Below are positions 1 through 9,916 of a stretch of DNA of 64,000 bases, piece after piece. Origin of the DNA: Rhizopus arrhizus. Lineage: Eukaryota; Mucoromycota; Mucoromycetes; Mucorales; Rhizopodaceae. The translations under genes and the position numbers were made by a program. Positions within the stretch are counted from its first letter, which is position 1. Each line of letters begins with the position of its first letter. The notes beneath the pieces were generated by a model. The model saw only the letters and a program-made list of their open reading frames with translations, searched no databases and was not told where the DNA came from. The stretch is taken from NCBI GenBank assembly GCA_024220505.1, contig JAKZZE010000007.1:1550001-1614000 (forward strand), read 5' to 3'.

Positions 1-255
1 CTTCATTTGAACATCCTTGGCAGTCTTCCAGTAACCCGTGAGTACTTGTCTCTTGATGTATCGACGCGTTGATTTTGCCACAATGCTCGATTTATCTCCG
101 CTTTTACGTATTCTATTATGCATCCAGTTATTTGCATACCTATTAACGGTATTTCTATGCACTCAAACTCGTTTCCCAATGACTGTGGGGTCAACGCTAT
201 CTACCAATAGTGGTTTGATACTGTTTTGAACATCGAATGGAACCGTTTTGGGCAT
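1..255 (-). pseudogene. Tc1-like transposase N-terminus, broken
   Basis: Reading the minus strand from the ATG at 255-253 gives a helix-turn-helix type N-terminus (starts MPKTVPFDVQNSIKPLL). An in-frame TGA follows after about 30 codons. Past it the same frame continues with a second HTH-like stretch (HRNTVNRYANNW) and the typical segment GYWKTAKDVQ before the window edge. Order and spacing match the paired HTH DNA-binding region of Tc1/mariner transposases. The nonsense codon makes this copy probably dead. The catalytic domain lies outside the window. Assignment rests on residue pattern plus the TA-flanked TIR at 655. Confidence 0.6.
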
Positions 256-655
256 TTCTAATGATGGATAGACACTGGCGATGTATGATACGTTTGGGTA
301 AAGTAGGAAAGAAAAAAAAAGGAAAATAATTGCAAAAAAGTTTATTTTAAGATCCCAGTGTGACTACATACTCCACAGACTAATTTATATCTGCCGGAAT
401 GGCCTCAGTCCGGGCATATAGTGTCAAACCCACTTTTATTTTAAAAGTCAAAAAACTGCACCAACCGACCTCCGCTTTTTTCTGGGCTCGCTTTAAGTGT
501 ATACTCAGCTTCTGACTTTGAAAGTTTTGTCAATAAATCATAATACTATTAACTTTGTTTGGTTCAAGTTTCATAATGTTTGCTATAAAACTGACAGACC
601 TATGCTCTTATTTCCGAAAAATTAGGTTAGGTTGGTGCAGTTTTTTGACCCACTG
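1..655 (-). mobile_element. Tc1-like element A, 3-prime-truncated by window edge
   Basis: The right terminus ends at 655 with the inverted sequence whose complement starts CAGTGGGTCAAAAAACTG, followed by the TA target at 656-657. A second copy of the same terminal motif lies at 447-466 in the opposite orientation, so the end is a roughly 210-bp inverted-repeat unit. The element runs off the left edge, so the other end is not visible. Family placement follows from the TA target, the TIR and the transposase fragment at 1-255. Confidence 0.75.
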
Positions 656-1186
656 TATGTTCAACATCATGTATACATTTTTGGATGGCCCAGCCTCTGA
701 ATGATGCCTTTCTATTTATTTGTAATTAATATATGGCCACACATATTTATATATCAACTTTTTCAATATCTTACTAATATTCCAAAATCAAAAATGTATT
801 AAAAAAAAATTAAAAAAGCCCATTCCTGCAATTTCTGTATAGCGCTGTATAGAAAATGGAGTGGTTAATATATATGTAGTATATATACGTTAATAACAAA
901 ATTATTGTCAAATATTGAATAAAGACCGTTAGAATGCTGTGTTGTTATATTGTGACTATGTTTTCAAAAATATAAAAACTACTAATGAGTACCTCTACCG
1001 CGAACATCCTAGTATATTTCAGTAAGTATGTGTAGTTTTTGTCCTGGTTCATGACCAGTTTTTTTTAATATTTTTTGTTTAAAATTGAATTTAATATATA
1101 ATAAAAAAAGTATTATAAATGATTATCAATCAACTTTGGATACTGAAGAATTAGACTTATACAAAGATTATTGTAGGAAGAAATAG
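656..1186. other. AT-rich intergenic stretch
   Basis: I see no coding region, RNA gene or repeat boundary here beyond homopolymer-rich AT sequence. It separates the Tc1-A end from a decayed DDE transposase. Confidence 0.5.
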
Positions 1187-1980
1187 ATAAAATAATTTTA
1201 AACGGATGGGAGCCTTTAAATAAAAATTGGAAGCAAAAAGGTAATGAATATAAGCATCGTACAGAAATAAAAAATATAAAAGAAATTAATGACATTAAAA
1301 AAGAATTATTAGATAAGCTTGGATACACCGCTGTATTCTTCTTCTTAACCAAATTGTATACACATAAAGAATACTCTTCTTCTTATTTAGAAATCGAGAA
1401 AGGATTATATTTAATTTATCATTTAGTATCAGACATTACAAATAAAAATATTAAAAGAAACCTACCATATGCATCTTATTATTTGTTTTATAAAAAATTT
1501 TGGATAGAAAACTATAATAATTTAAGTAAGTGTGTTGATTTATGCTTGCAAAATATGTTTTCAAATATTGAAATTAGAATTTATTCAGCTAGAATAAAAA
1601 ACCAAATAATTTTAAAAATATTACACTTTTATTAGATGGGCATGATAGCACCATTGATTATAGTGAACCAGATATAAGTGCACAAAAAAGATGGTCTTAT
1701 AAGCTAAAAACTAGTGGTTTAAGAACTCAAATTCTAGCAGGTGTTAATAATATGGTTTTAAGTGTATCTAAAAGTGAATTATGTCGTGTAAGTAGTGACG
1801 GAGGTATGTTCAAACATGAAATTACATAATAAAGTAGACAAAAGAGATGTAATTGCAGTTGATGGTAGTTGTAATTTATTTATAAATCAATTTGAAGAAT
1901 TATGTAAAATAAAATACTTTGTTAAGTGATAACCATTTTTTCTATCCAATATAGAATTAAATAAACAGGAAAAACATTTT
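1187..1980 (+). pseudogene. Decayed DDE-superfamily transposase
   Basis: An open frame from about 1187 to 1635 encodes a Lys/Tyr-rich N-terminal domain. After a frame change near 1600 comes LLLDGHDSTIDYS (first catalytic D in a DG motif) followed by QKRWSYKLKTSG, resembling DDE_Tnp_4/IS4-like transposases where the first Asp precedes a Tyr-x-x-Lys strand. Further on, in yet another register, is DVIAVDGSCNLFINQFEE (second Asp region) and then ELNKQEKHFN, resembling the third-acidic-residue helix. At least two frame changes and several stops separate the pieces. The family (PIF/Harbinger-like versus another DDE family) cannot be fixed by eye. Its 3' end is fused to the truncated CACTA-A element. 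Confidence 0.55.
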
Positions 1981-2291
1981 AATGGGATACACTAGATGCC
2001 AAAGGCACAAAAGATAAAAAAGAAAGCTCAAGCATTGGTCAAATGTAAGTTTATAAAATAACAATAATAATAATTCAAATGTAATGTCGGTTTTGTTTTC
2101 TTCTTTTCCCTTTTTTTTTTTTTTTTTTACATTAGGAATTCCTAATGGGACACATTTGGTTGATGAACATGAACCTCATGAGCAAAGTTGTTCTTTTTAA
2201 CACGATATAACTATAAAAATATCAAACTTATATTGTTGCTTGTTGTTGAAAAGCCCTTTTTGGTAAAGGAAGTTGGCAATGTTAACATCTC

Positions 2292-2375
2292 TAATGGCTA
2301 ATGGCTAATGGCTAATGGCTAATGGCTAATGGCTAATGGCTAATGGCTAATGGCTAATGGCTAATGGCTAATGGC
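2292..2375. repeat. Heptamer tandem array TAATGGC x12
   Basis: Twelve perfect head-to-tail copies of TAATGGC. The homologous position in CACTA-B (37886-37920, opposite strand) has five copies, so copy number varies between element copies. It sits in the subterminal region of the CACTA-like element. Confidence 0.9.
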
Positions 2376-2741
2376 AAATTACACCCATGTGCAAACATAA
2401 AGTAAGTAATGAACTAGTATAAGCTTAAAAACATATATTCTTTTATATTATTTGCCATAAAAAAAATAATAAAGCACTTTATTTACTTGAAAAACAAAAA
2501 AAAACTGTGCATGTACACTAGGTGAAAAAATAGGGACAACCTACCCTAAAATAATTTTTAACTTTTTTTTTTCTCTTCCACTCCGTACGACATCCAAGCC
2601 ATGCCTATAGAGCGTAACCTTAGGTAGTGAGTATTACGTTTCCTGCATATAAAACTGATCAGGATAACATATGGCGGAAGAAAAGAGGAAATAGTTGCAA
2701 TAATTTTATAAGTGTTATATTATAAAATGGGTAGTATTTAT

Positions 2742-4348
2742 TTAATAACGAGTAAATCTCCCTTTTAATTTGATTACCGCTGCTATGCGATCAGACATGC
2801 TGTCAATGTAACTTCTACAAACATCTTTATCTAGCTTGTTCCATTCAAAGTCCACTCGTTCCCATAGCTCGTCGATGTTTCTGGCCTTTCGTTCATAAAG
2901 GCTTAACCTAAGTTTCAGCAAATGCCACACATGCTCTATAGGATTCAGATCCGGACTATTAGGTGGCCAATCGTTAATGTACTGGACCTTGTTTTGTTGG
3001 AGCCATGACATTGTTGATTTCGACTTGTGCTTTGGGTCGTTGTCTTGTTAAAAGTAAATAGTGCGCTTGTTCATACCATAGTACTTTAACGTTTCCATGT
3101 AAGTTGTTCCAAGAATATGCTGGTACACCAAGGAGTCCATAGTACCATCGTATACCTGGCACGCATATCCTGATCACTCACTGGTTATACATCCCCACAT
3201 TACCAATTTGCCGCCACCATGCTTCACTGAAAGACCTATGTGGTGTGGACGAAGGACATCACCAGGCTGGGTCCAATAGTATCTGCAGCCATCAGATCCC
3301 CAAATGTTGATCTTCGTTTCATCGGAGAACACTACTTGATGCCACTATTGCATACACCAACTTTGATACTTTTTTGCCCATCCTAACCTCTGCTTGCGGT
3401 GGTTATTAGTTAAAAGAGGCTGCTTCTTTTTACGCCTAGCATGAAAATTCATTGATACAAGGACGTTTATTGCTGAACGGTAAGTCATAGAATACCCAAG
3501 TTGTATGAGCATCCGATGTACATCCTTGGCTGTATTTGGGGCTCCTTTAATCAGTAATACCTTGATATATTCCTTCGTAGCAGATGACACAAGTGTATGC
3601 CTACCACGTGTTGCGGGTACCATTGGCCCAAATAGCTTGTTTCTATATCTCCTTGTTGTAGAACAGCGTCTGATCATAACGGACATTGAATAATCACAAC
3701 TAAAAGAAGTATATTAAAATTGATAAAAGATAATAATTTAAATCTTTATCAAATAAAATATATTCTTCTTCTTTTTTATATAAAACTATCACAATTAGAT
3801 TCATTCTATAAAGTAAACATGAACAATAAATAAGTCATGACCTTTACTATTCATCATTTCTGTAAATGAATAATAATGGATCAGGTACCTAGTCAACTTT
3901 GATCTGACTGGAGGCATTTCATATAAATATATCTTTCCTCTCAATGAAGACGGGACAATTCTCCCAGATCAGTTAAAGAACAATAAGATCTATAAAACAA
4001 CGAATTAAAAATTTTCATAATCGATTCAGTGATCATTCTTCAATCAAACATGTCAATTATTGGATCTACGCTCATAACTACTCATTTACCCGCCAACTGA
4101 TAGAAGAATATAAATAGTAGACTTTGTAATGATTTCTTTTTAAACAATTAAGATTGTCTTAAATAAAGTTCAGTCTCAAAAAGTATTCTTTGGTTTTTAT
4201 CGCTACCTTAATTACTTTACCAGAACATAACACTCCTAACTGTCTTGGGATGAACACCAAGCTCACCAGCAATATCCTTTGGGCTTCTATTGCACATCAG
4301 TGCAGACTTGATGCTGTCTTGCGTTCCTTGAGGTAAAGCGCGAGGCAT
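2742..4348 (-). pseudogene. Tc1-like DD35E transposase, disrupted by LTR and frameshifts
   Basis: The minus strand starts MPRALPQGTQDSIKSALM (ATG at 4348-4346) and runs through an HTH (PKDIAGELGVHPKTVR). It is cut by the solo LTR and resumes as RRYRNKLFGPMVPATRGRH when one CTCCT copy is counted. Later pieces include KKKQPLLTNNHR, DNDPKH and SPDLNPIEHVW. I count 35 residues between the second catalytic Asp and the Glu, as in the intact Tc1-C protein. Frameshifts and stops near 3050 and 3345 break the catalytic domain. The C-terminus GRFTRY precedes the stop at 2742. Not functional as it stands. Confidence 0.8.
3654..4232 (+). repeat. Solo LTR, 579 bp, in Tc1-B transposase
   Basis: Begins TGTTGTAGAACAG and ends CAGAACATAACA, with TG..CA ends and a TGTT/AACA inverted repeat. 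It is flanked by a 5-bp duplication CTCCT (3649-3653 and 4233-4237). A near-identical copy lies at 42676-43255, in front of a gypsy gag fragment. Internal TATATAAAA and AATAAA motifs suit LTR promoter and polyadenylation roles. A single LTR with an intact target duplication indicates LTR-LTR recombination after a full insertion. Confidence 0.9.
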
Positions 4349-5360
4349 CAGTAAGAGAAATTTCGCAGGAAGTAAGATGAATATAATGAAAAAAAAAGAA
4401 TGTATGAATGAAGGAAAGCAGCACCCATTTTATATTATTAATTATAGGAATGTGCATAGCTAAAATTAGAATTGGTTTGCATTTTAATTGTAGCTGATAT
4501 TCCAGGTCAAATTAGAAGAGTACGAAATATGGTCTAAAACTGAGCTGTGGAGTATCTAAAATTCTACCAATTATACATGCATTACTCCCTCATTTTCCAT
4601 ACTTGGCTCATCATATTTTGATGAAATACTTTACTCATTAACCTCGTTTTAACATATTGCTAGCGTCATGAGGCGACCTTCTCTTAATGCTACATGCTGC
4701 ATGAAATGAAATTTTCGAAAAGGTTGTCCCTATTTTTTCACCTAGTGTATCTATTAATTATAACTGCCTTGTAACAAGATGTTAACAAAGCCTCTTTTTT
4801 TTTTTATTCTTTTTAGAATATACACATAATCTTTTGTTACAATGTAAAAGCATTTGTATTTTTATAAAACATGTTTACTGTTAGGTTATTGTTTTCATTT
4901 GAATAAGTAACATTTTATTGCTATGCCCTTTTTTTTTTTTCACTAGGTCTTTTTTTTTAACTTTGTCTTTTTTCTTTACTTTTAATTTTTCAGCTTCTTT
5001 TTTTTTCCCAAACGCAACTATTTTGTTACATTCTGTTACACGTTTCTAATGAGCTAAGCTAAAAAGCACAGACTGCCTTCCTAATATGTATTCTTCTGAT
5101 CAAAATAATCGCAGAATGCTTTTGATTTCCGCATTTTGCCCTCAAAAATAAAAAAAAGAAGATATCGGTCTTTCAACGATAGAGGAGAACAAGCTTTCCA
5201 AAAAAAGATCATCTGTAAAAAAAAAAAGACATTTTTTTAAAACGTGAATAACTTTATGAATATTACCTTACAATGAAAAAAATAACATTACTTAATTTCT
5301 TTATTTTTTTCGCATCTAAATCTTTTTTCATATTTCGAAAATGACCAATACAGCAAGATA

Positions 5361-7021
5361 CAGTGAGTTAAAAAACCGTTTCAGTAAAATTGAAACTCAC
5401 ACATTTATTCTTTTTTTGGAAGAAATATTTAGAGTATACGTGTTCTTTTTTATTATGTTATTATATGGCTTTTTTGCAACAAAGCAATGTACATCTCATC
5501 TTAATCTATGAATTACATCTTCAGTAATGGCCATTTTAAAAAAAGGGGATGACTGAAACGGTTTTTTAACTAGGTAAAAAAATACTAATATATAGTATTT
5601 CCACCCTTAGCTTTTATTACAGCTTGAACTCTAGCCGGCATACTATCAATATATTTACAGCAAATATCTTTATCAAATGTTTCCCATTCAATTTTGATTC
5701 TTTCCCATAGTTCATGGACACCTCTTGCCCTTTGCTCGTATAAAGCTAATTTCAACTTTAAGTGTCGCCACATGTGCTCAATTGGGTTCAGGTCAGGCGA
5801 TTGAGAAGGCCAAGGCAATACTGGGTACTTTGCTTCTTCTATAAGATAAGTCGTCGTTATCTTGGCAGTGTGTTTCGGATCGTTATCATGCTGAAAGATG
5901 AAATCACCATCTCCTAATCGGTAATAATGAAGGGTATCTGCCAGTTCGGTTTTTAGGATATGGATGTAATCGGATGCAGTCATTCTGCCGTCGTATATCT
6001 CGCAGATATATCCAACTCCATGGGAAGTCATACAGGCCCACACCATAACACTTCCACCGCCGCGTTTTACGGTTGGGATTACATGATGAGGCTGTAATGG
6101 GCTTCCAGGTAGACTCCAATAGAATTCAACTCCATCAGAGCCCCAAACATTGATTTTCGACTCGTCAGAGAAGATAACCTTTCTCCAGTTGTCAATAGTC
6201 CAGTACCTGTGAGCAAGTGCCCATTCCAAGCGTGCTTTCCTGTGTTTTGCTGACAAAAGAGGTACCTTTCTTTTTGGTCGGGCTTTGAATCCTAGGCTCT
6301 TTAAGGCGTTTAGGGTGGTGTTGTAAGTCAACCTTGGATAAATGGCCTTAAAATAATCGAAGACCTCAACACCTGACTTCAATCGTCCTAAGATTACCAT
6401 TCTCTTCATGAGGGACTTGCTTGCTTCAGTTAAGATCTGAGGTCGTCCGCCAGTGTTATCAGGTCTTTGGATATTCCATTTTTTGCAATATCGATGAACA
6501 GTGGCTTTAGAGAGAGTCAAGCGATTAGCAATCTCTTCATAAGACAAATCAGACTCTAAGAGCACTCTCAAATCATTTTGAGTATCTTGGGAAATGGAGC
6601 GAGTCATTTTTAATAAAGATTGGGTTAAAAATGTAAAATGAAAAAGGATGAAATTTGTTACGCGTCTATTAATAAAATAACGTGTTTATATACTCGTTTT
6701 TTTAATAAATGCAAAGTATTATACTCTTCCCCTAACTTTATGTGTATTGCATAAATTAAAAATGAAGTCTCCATAATTGTAATTGGTATTTATGTTTTTT
6801 TTAATGGAGTTAAAAAACCGTTTCAGTGCACCGACTGTAGTAATTTTATACGTTTTAGGGAGCAAATATTGAAAAAGCAATACTATTTTTATATTGTATT
6901 ATACATCAGAACTAGTGCTTTCATATGGTGTATGAAATGTAGCATTTTATTTAGTATATCAGTAGTTATGGTAGCAAAACCATATTTAGGAAAAACACTG
7001 AAACGGTTTTTTAACTCACTG
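5361..7021 (-). mobile_element. Tc1-like element C, 1661 bp, apparently intact
   Basis: The TIR CAGTGAGTTAAAAAACCG starts at 5361 after TA (5359-5360). The inverted copy ends at 7021 before TA (7022-7023). The homologous empty site in CACTA-B (near 37130, opposite strand) has one TA. Each end also has an inner, inverted copy of the motif (5551-5571 and 6807-6829), making each end a roughly 210-bp inverted-repeat unit. It carries a full-length 340-aa transposase, so it is the only Tc1-like copy here that could be autonomous. Confidence 0.93.
5585..6607 (-). CDS. Tc1-like transposase, DD35E, intact (340 aa)
   Basis: Catalyses cut-and-paste transposition into TA sites; it would act in the nucleus. 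The N-terminus has two HTH motifs: SYEEIANRLTLSKATVHRY (residues 22-40) and a second around 50-110 with the GRPQ linker. The catalytic domain shows D148 (FSDES), D241 (FQHDNDPKHTA) and E277 (SPDLNPIEHMW). Thirty-five residues lie between the second Asp and the Glu, rather than the 34 of classical Tc1. Length is typical of the family (about 340 aa), and there is no internal stop or frameshift. The ATG at 6607 is the first in frame and leaves about 200 bp to the inner terminal repeat. Possibly active; the related degenerate Tc1 copies in the window have other TIRs, so this protein need not mobilise them. Confidence 0.93.
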   Translation of the reverse strand: MTRSISQDTQNDLRVLLESDLSYEEIANRLTLSKATVHRYCKKWNIQRPDNTGGRPQILTEASKSLMKRMVILGRLKSGVEVFDYFKAIYPRLTYNTTLNALKSLGFKARPKRKVPLLSAKHRKARLEWALAHRYWTIDNWRKVIFSDESKINVWGSDGVEFYWSLPGSPLQPHHVIPTVKRGGGSVMVWACMTSHGVGYICEIYDGRMTASDYIHILKTELADTLHYYRLGDGDFIFQHDNDPKHTAKITTTYLIEEAKYPVLPWPSQSPDLNPIEHMWRHLKLKLALYEQRARGVHELWERIKIEWETFDKDICCKYIDSMPARVQAVIKAKGGNTIY

Positions 7022-7118
7022 TATATTGTTTTTTTAAAAAAAAACTTTAAAATCTGTGGACCTATGACTGTCACCGATATCAGAATTTTACGTCAAAGGC
7101 GCAACATTATTTGCAGTG

Positions 7119-7954
7119 TCAAAAAGGAATCAAAGGCGATCATCGACCAAAATCCGACTTTGTCAACCTGTGAATTACGCGGTAGTTTAGACTATGAAAG
7201 TGAAGGACTTGCGGGTAGTTAAGAAATAAGGAAAACCGTTAACCAAGAAACCGGTAAGTGTTCGTTAGTTAGATTTTAAGAATACCAAAGAAAACAGCAG
7301 TTCACCAGAGAAAATAACCTTGTCTATCCAGACAGAAAACCAAAGACAAAAAGTTAGGCCTTCGAAAAAAGGTATCGTTTATTGATTCGCATAAGTTATT
7401 CTTTTATACATTATTGAAAATAAACTAAATTAACAAATGATATCAAACATAACACAATTGAAGGAATGATGTAAATGGGAATGAGTGAATGTAAACTAAA
7501 CTTTGTGGCATAAGGAGATTTAGAACAATATAAACTATTTTAGCGTCAAACATGTCAGGGAAATACTAGAATAAAAATGGTAAATCAAAGGAAAGAAATT
7601 TAAGCTTTGAGCAATGATCAATGCTGTTGAAGCTCCGCCGAGACAACACCGAAATCAAACCCAGATTTCTTACACCCCGTCATCGACTCGCTACCGACCC
7701 CCCAGGTCACCAACAGACATCTTTCATTTTCTCGAATTTCTTTCACATTGACTTACTCATTCCATTCGGCCATGACCAAGTTGAGCTAGACCCAAGAAGA
7801 AGACGACCCAAAGCTTCACCTCTTTAAGGCGAGTATTACTGCACCAAAAAGAAACTAGCTTAGTTATCCAGAACTTCTTTAAAAAGAACTAAAAATTTTG
7901 CCACACAAATTGAGTTTATTATCTTACATTTCGGGTACTGTCAAACCCGCACCT
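7119..7954. other. Unassigned sequence between CACTA-A terminus and tRNA-Gly
   Basis: This is flanking DNA outside the CACTA-A terminus. I see short open frames without recognisable motifs and no repeat shared with the rest of the window. It may be unique host sequence. Confidence 0.4.
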
Positions 7955-8025
7955 GCGCGGATGGTTAAGTGGTATAATCTTCGCCTGCCACGCGAAGGGC
8001 CCGGGTTCGATTCCCGGTTCGCGCA
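7955..8025 (+). tRNA. tRNA-Gly (anticodon GCC)
   Basis: The 71-nt sequence folds as a full cloverleaf. The acceptor stem pairs GCGCGGA with TTCGCGC, with discriminator A. The anticodon stem is TTCGC/GCGAA with loop CTGCCAC (anticodon GCC). The T arm contains GGTTCGATTCC (B box) and the D arm region TGGTTAAGTGG (A box). No intron and no encoded CCA, as expected for a eukaryotic tRNA gene. The LTR-derived cluster starts within about 100 bp downstream. Confidence 0.96.
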
Positions 8026-8079
8026 TTCTCTTCATATCATGTTGTAGTACAACAACCTACTGTCATACCTTTTGCTCCG

Positions 8080-9760
8080 CTTTTGGTATGTAACACTGTA
8101 ATTTTTTGTTGCTTCAATGGTGTAGCACTGTAACAAACAAGAATGAAACGTCGGAATTTAAATCGTTGCAGTTTACAATGTAGCTTTGTTGCCATCAACG
8201 TCCGGTTATCCTTACACTACTTCCAAAAGAGGTTTAGCCAGAAATTAGCTTTTATTGATTTACTTTTACAACAGCAAATGTTAACAAAAAAAATAGAAAA
8301 CGTGAGAAAAACCAAAAACATGAGAAGATATAAAATACTCCCCTTTTTCAACTTTACTTTTGACTTACTTAACTTCCCTCATATATTTTTATCAAATAAA
8401 TATCAAGTTACCTTTTTATAAAAACCTCTGAATTATTCATATCGAGCACGAACAAGTCCCTTGAAGCCAATATATCTTCATTGTAATCCCTTTTTATTTT
8501 ATTCTTTTACTTTTAATTTTTACTCTATCAAACTCAAGTCTGATCTGCTTAACAAGATCTGGTGGTCACTCTTACAAGAACCGAAATCAATTCTACTTAG
8601 TCAAGAACTACCTTTATTCCAAGCAAACGCGCTTATATTTTATCTATCTCAATTACTCAAACTCTGTGAACGCCAGCTTTTACAACAACAACCACCTTAC
8701 ACTATACAACAACCGCCTCTTATGTTATAACAACCATTCAAAATACCAAAAACAGAACAAAATCATAAAACCCAAAACATATAAATAACCTCACATAATA
8801 ATCTCAAAAAATATGACTTCACTTCTAACTTCCTAACTTCTCTCTTATTTTATTTTTACTTTTTCTTTTTATCAAATAAATATTCTTTTAAAGAGGCAAA
8901 CTATCTCTTATTTTATTTAACATCAAGAACAAGAAGTCCCTTGAAGCTATTATACTTCATTGTAAATCCCCTTTTTTATTTTACTTATCTTTTTATTTTT
9001 ATTCTACCTTAACTAAAACAGTTTGATCTACTTTATAAGATCTGGTGGTCACTATAACAAGCGAATCAAGCCAATCCAACTCATATAAAAGCAATTATTA
9101 TACCAATTACAACTTAAATCTGTTTATTTAAACCTCAACTCAACACACTCAAGCGAACTAGTAAAAATTTATTACAACACAATGCAGCAAACTTTTGCAG
9201 CATTTGACTTTTCTCTCTCCAACTAATTCAAATCCAGGAAAATACAAACAAATACGTATGAATACAGATAAATCCAGAAAAATACAAAAAAACACAGAAT
9301 ATCCACAAAATCATCAAAAACAGCATATAATCAGAAAAGCCAAAAACATATAAATAACTTCAATATTTCTTATACTTTTAACTTACTCTTGACTTACTTC
9401 ACTTTTAACTTTTGTTTTACTTTACTTACTTTACTTTTGATTATTTTAATAAATATCATACAAAGTAAATCTCTTTTGTTTTTCTTTTATTTTATCAAAT
9501 ATCAAGAACAAGAAGTCCCTTGAAGCAAATACACTTCATTGTAATCCCCTTTTTTTTTTATCTTTTTACTTTATTTTATTCACAACAGTTTGATCTACTT
9601 AACAAGATCTGGTGGTCACTTATTACAAGCGAACTTATATTCAAATCATTACTCTTTTTGGAATCAAAGCCTACCTAAACCTTTGATCTTATATCAAGAC
9701 TCTCTTAAATCAAACCTATTTAACACTATAAAAACCTTACAAACTCCAATCTCACATCTG
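8080..9760 (+). repeat. LTR-derived module cluster, left side
   Basis: Three copies (about 8440-8575, 8925-9062, 9490-9622) of a shared module: AAGTCCCTTGAAG, a short spacer, TTCATTGTAA, a T-rich stretch, GTTTGATCTACTT and AGATCTGGTGGTCACT. The TGGTGGTCACT is placed like a primer-binding site after an LTR end and recurs at 9761, just before the gag gene. TATAAATAA motifs precede the modules. About 8690-9180 recurs inverted at 16983-17500. I read these as LTR plus leader fragments of one retrotransposon family, but exact LTR borders are not resolved. Confidence 0.65.
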
Positions 9761-9916
9761 GTGGTCACTACGAGGGGAAATAAAACATCAAATCAAGAAA
9801 TCACTACGAGGGATCAAAATTGAAAACTAGTTAAAAACTATCAAGAAATCAACAGACTTATTCAAAAAAAATTTACTCAAATCGAACCAACAATCTCAAA
9901 ATACTTATTAGCAGCA

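Larger units (their letters stand above)
2516..4747 (-). mobile_element. Tc1-like element B, 2232 bp
   Basis: The left end is CACTAGGTGAAAAAATAGGG preceded by TA (2514-2515). The right end is its inverted complement, ending at 4747 and followed by TA (4748-4749). CACTA-B has the empty site at its homologous position (around 37745), with a single TA in otherwise matching flanks. The element encodes a decayed DD35E transposase on the minus strand and contains a 579-bp solo LTR. Confidence 0.9.
1975..7118 (-). mobile_element. CACTA-A: truncated CACTA-like element arm with nested insertions
   Basis: This block is an inverted copy of 37035-38230 in CACTA-B. The terminus lies at 7118, where the complement starts CACTGCAAATAATG. 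Collinear landmarks are the TAATGGC heptamer array (2292-2375), an A/T-rich intron with TTACATTAG, and the exon-like segment near 1980-2045. Homology stops at about 1975, so the rest of the element (transposase, companion gene, other TIR) is missing. It is interrupted by Tc1-B (2516-4747) and Tc1-C (5361-7021). Both are absent from CACTA-B, which supplies the empty sites. Confidence 0.8.

Noticed and set aside
2292..2375. Short regular repeats that might suggest a CRISPR array
   Set aside because: Seven-bp head-to-tail units without spacers in a eukaryotic transposon; a simple tandem array.
5361..5571. Sleeping Beauty-type IR/DR ends
   Set aside because: The inner motif is inverted relative to the outer one, not direct.
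8143..8730. Two open frames of about 90 codons as host genes
   Set aside because: Low-complexity translations within LTR-derived modules that recur inverted at 16.5-17.5 kb.
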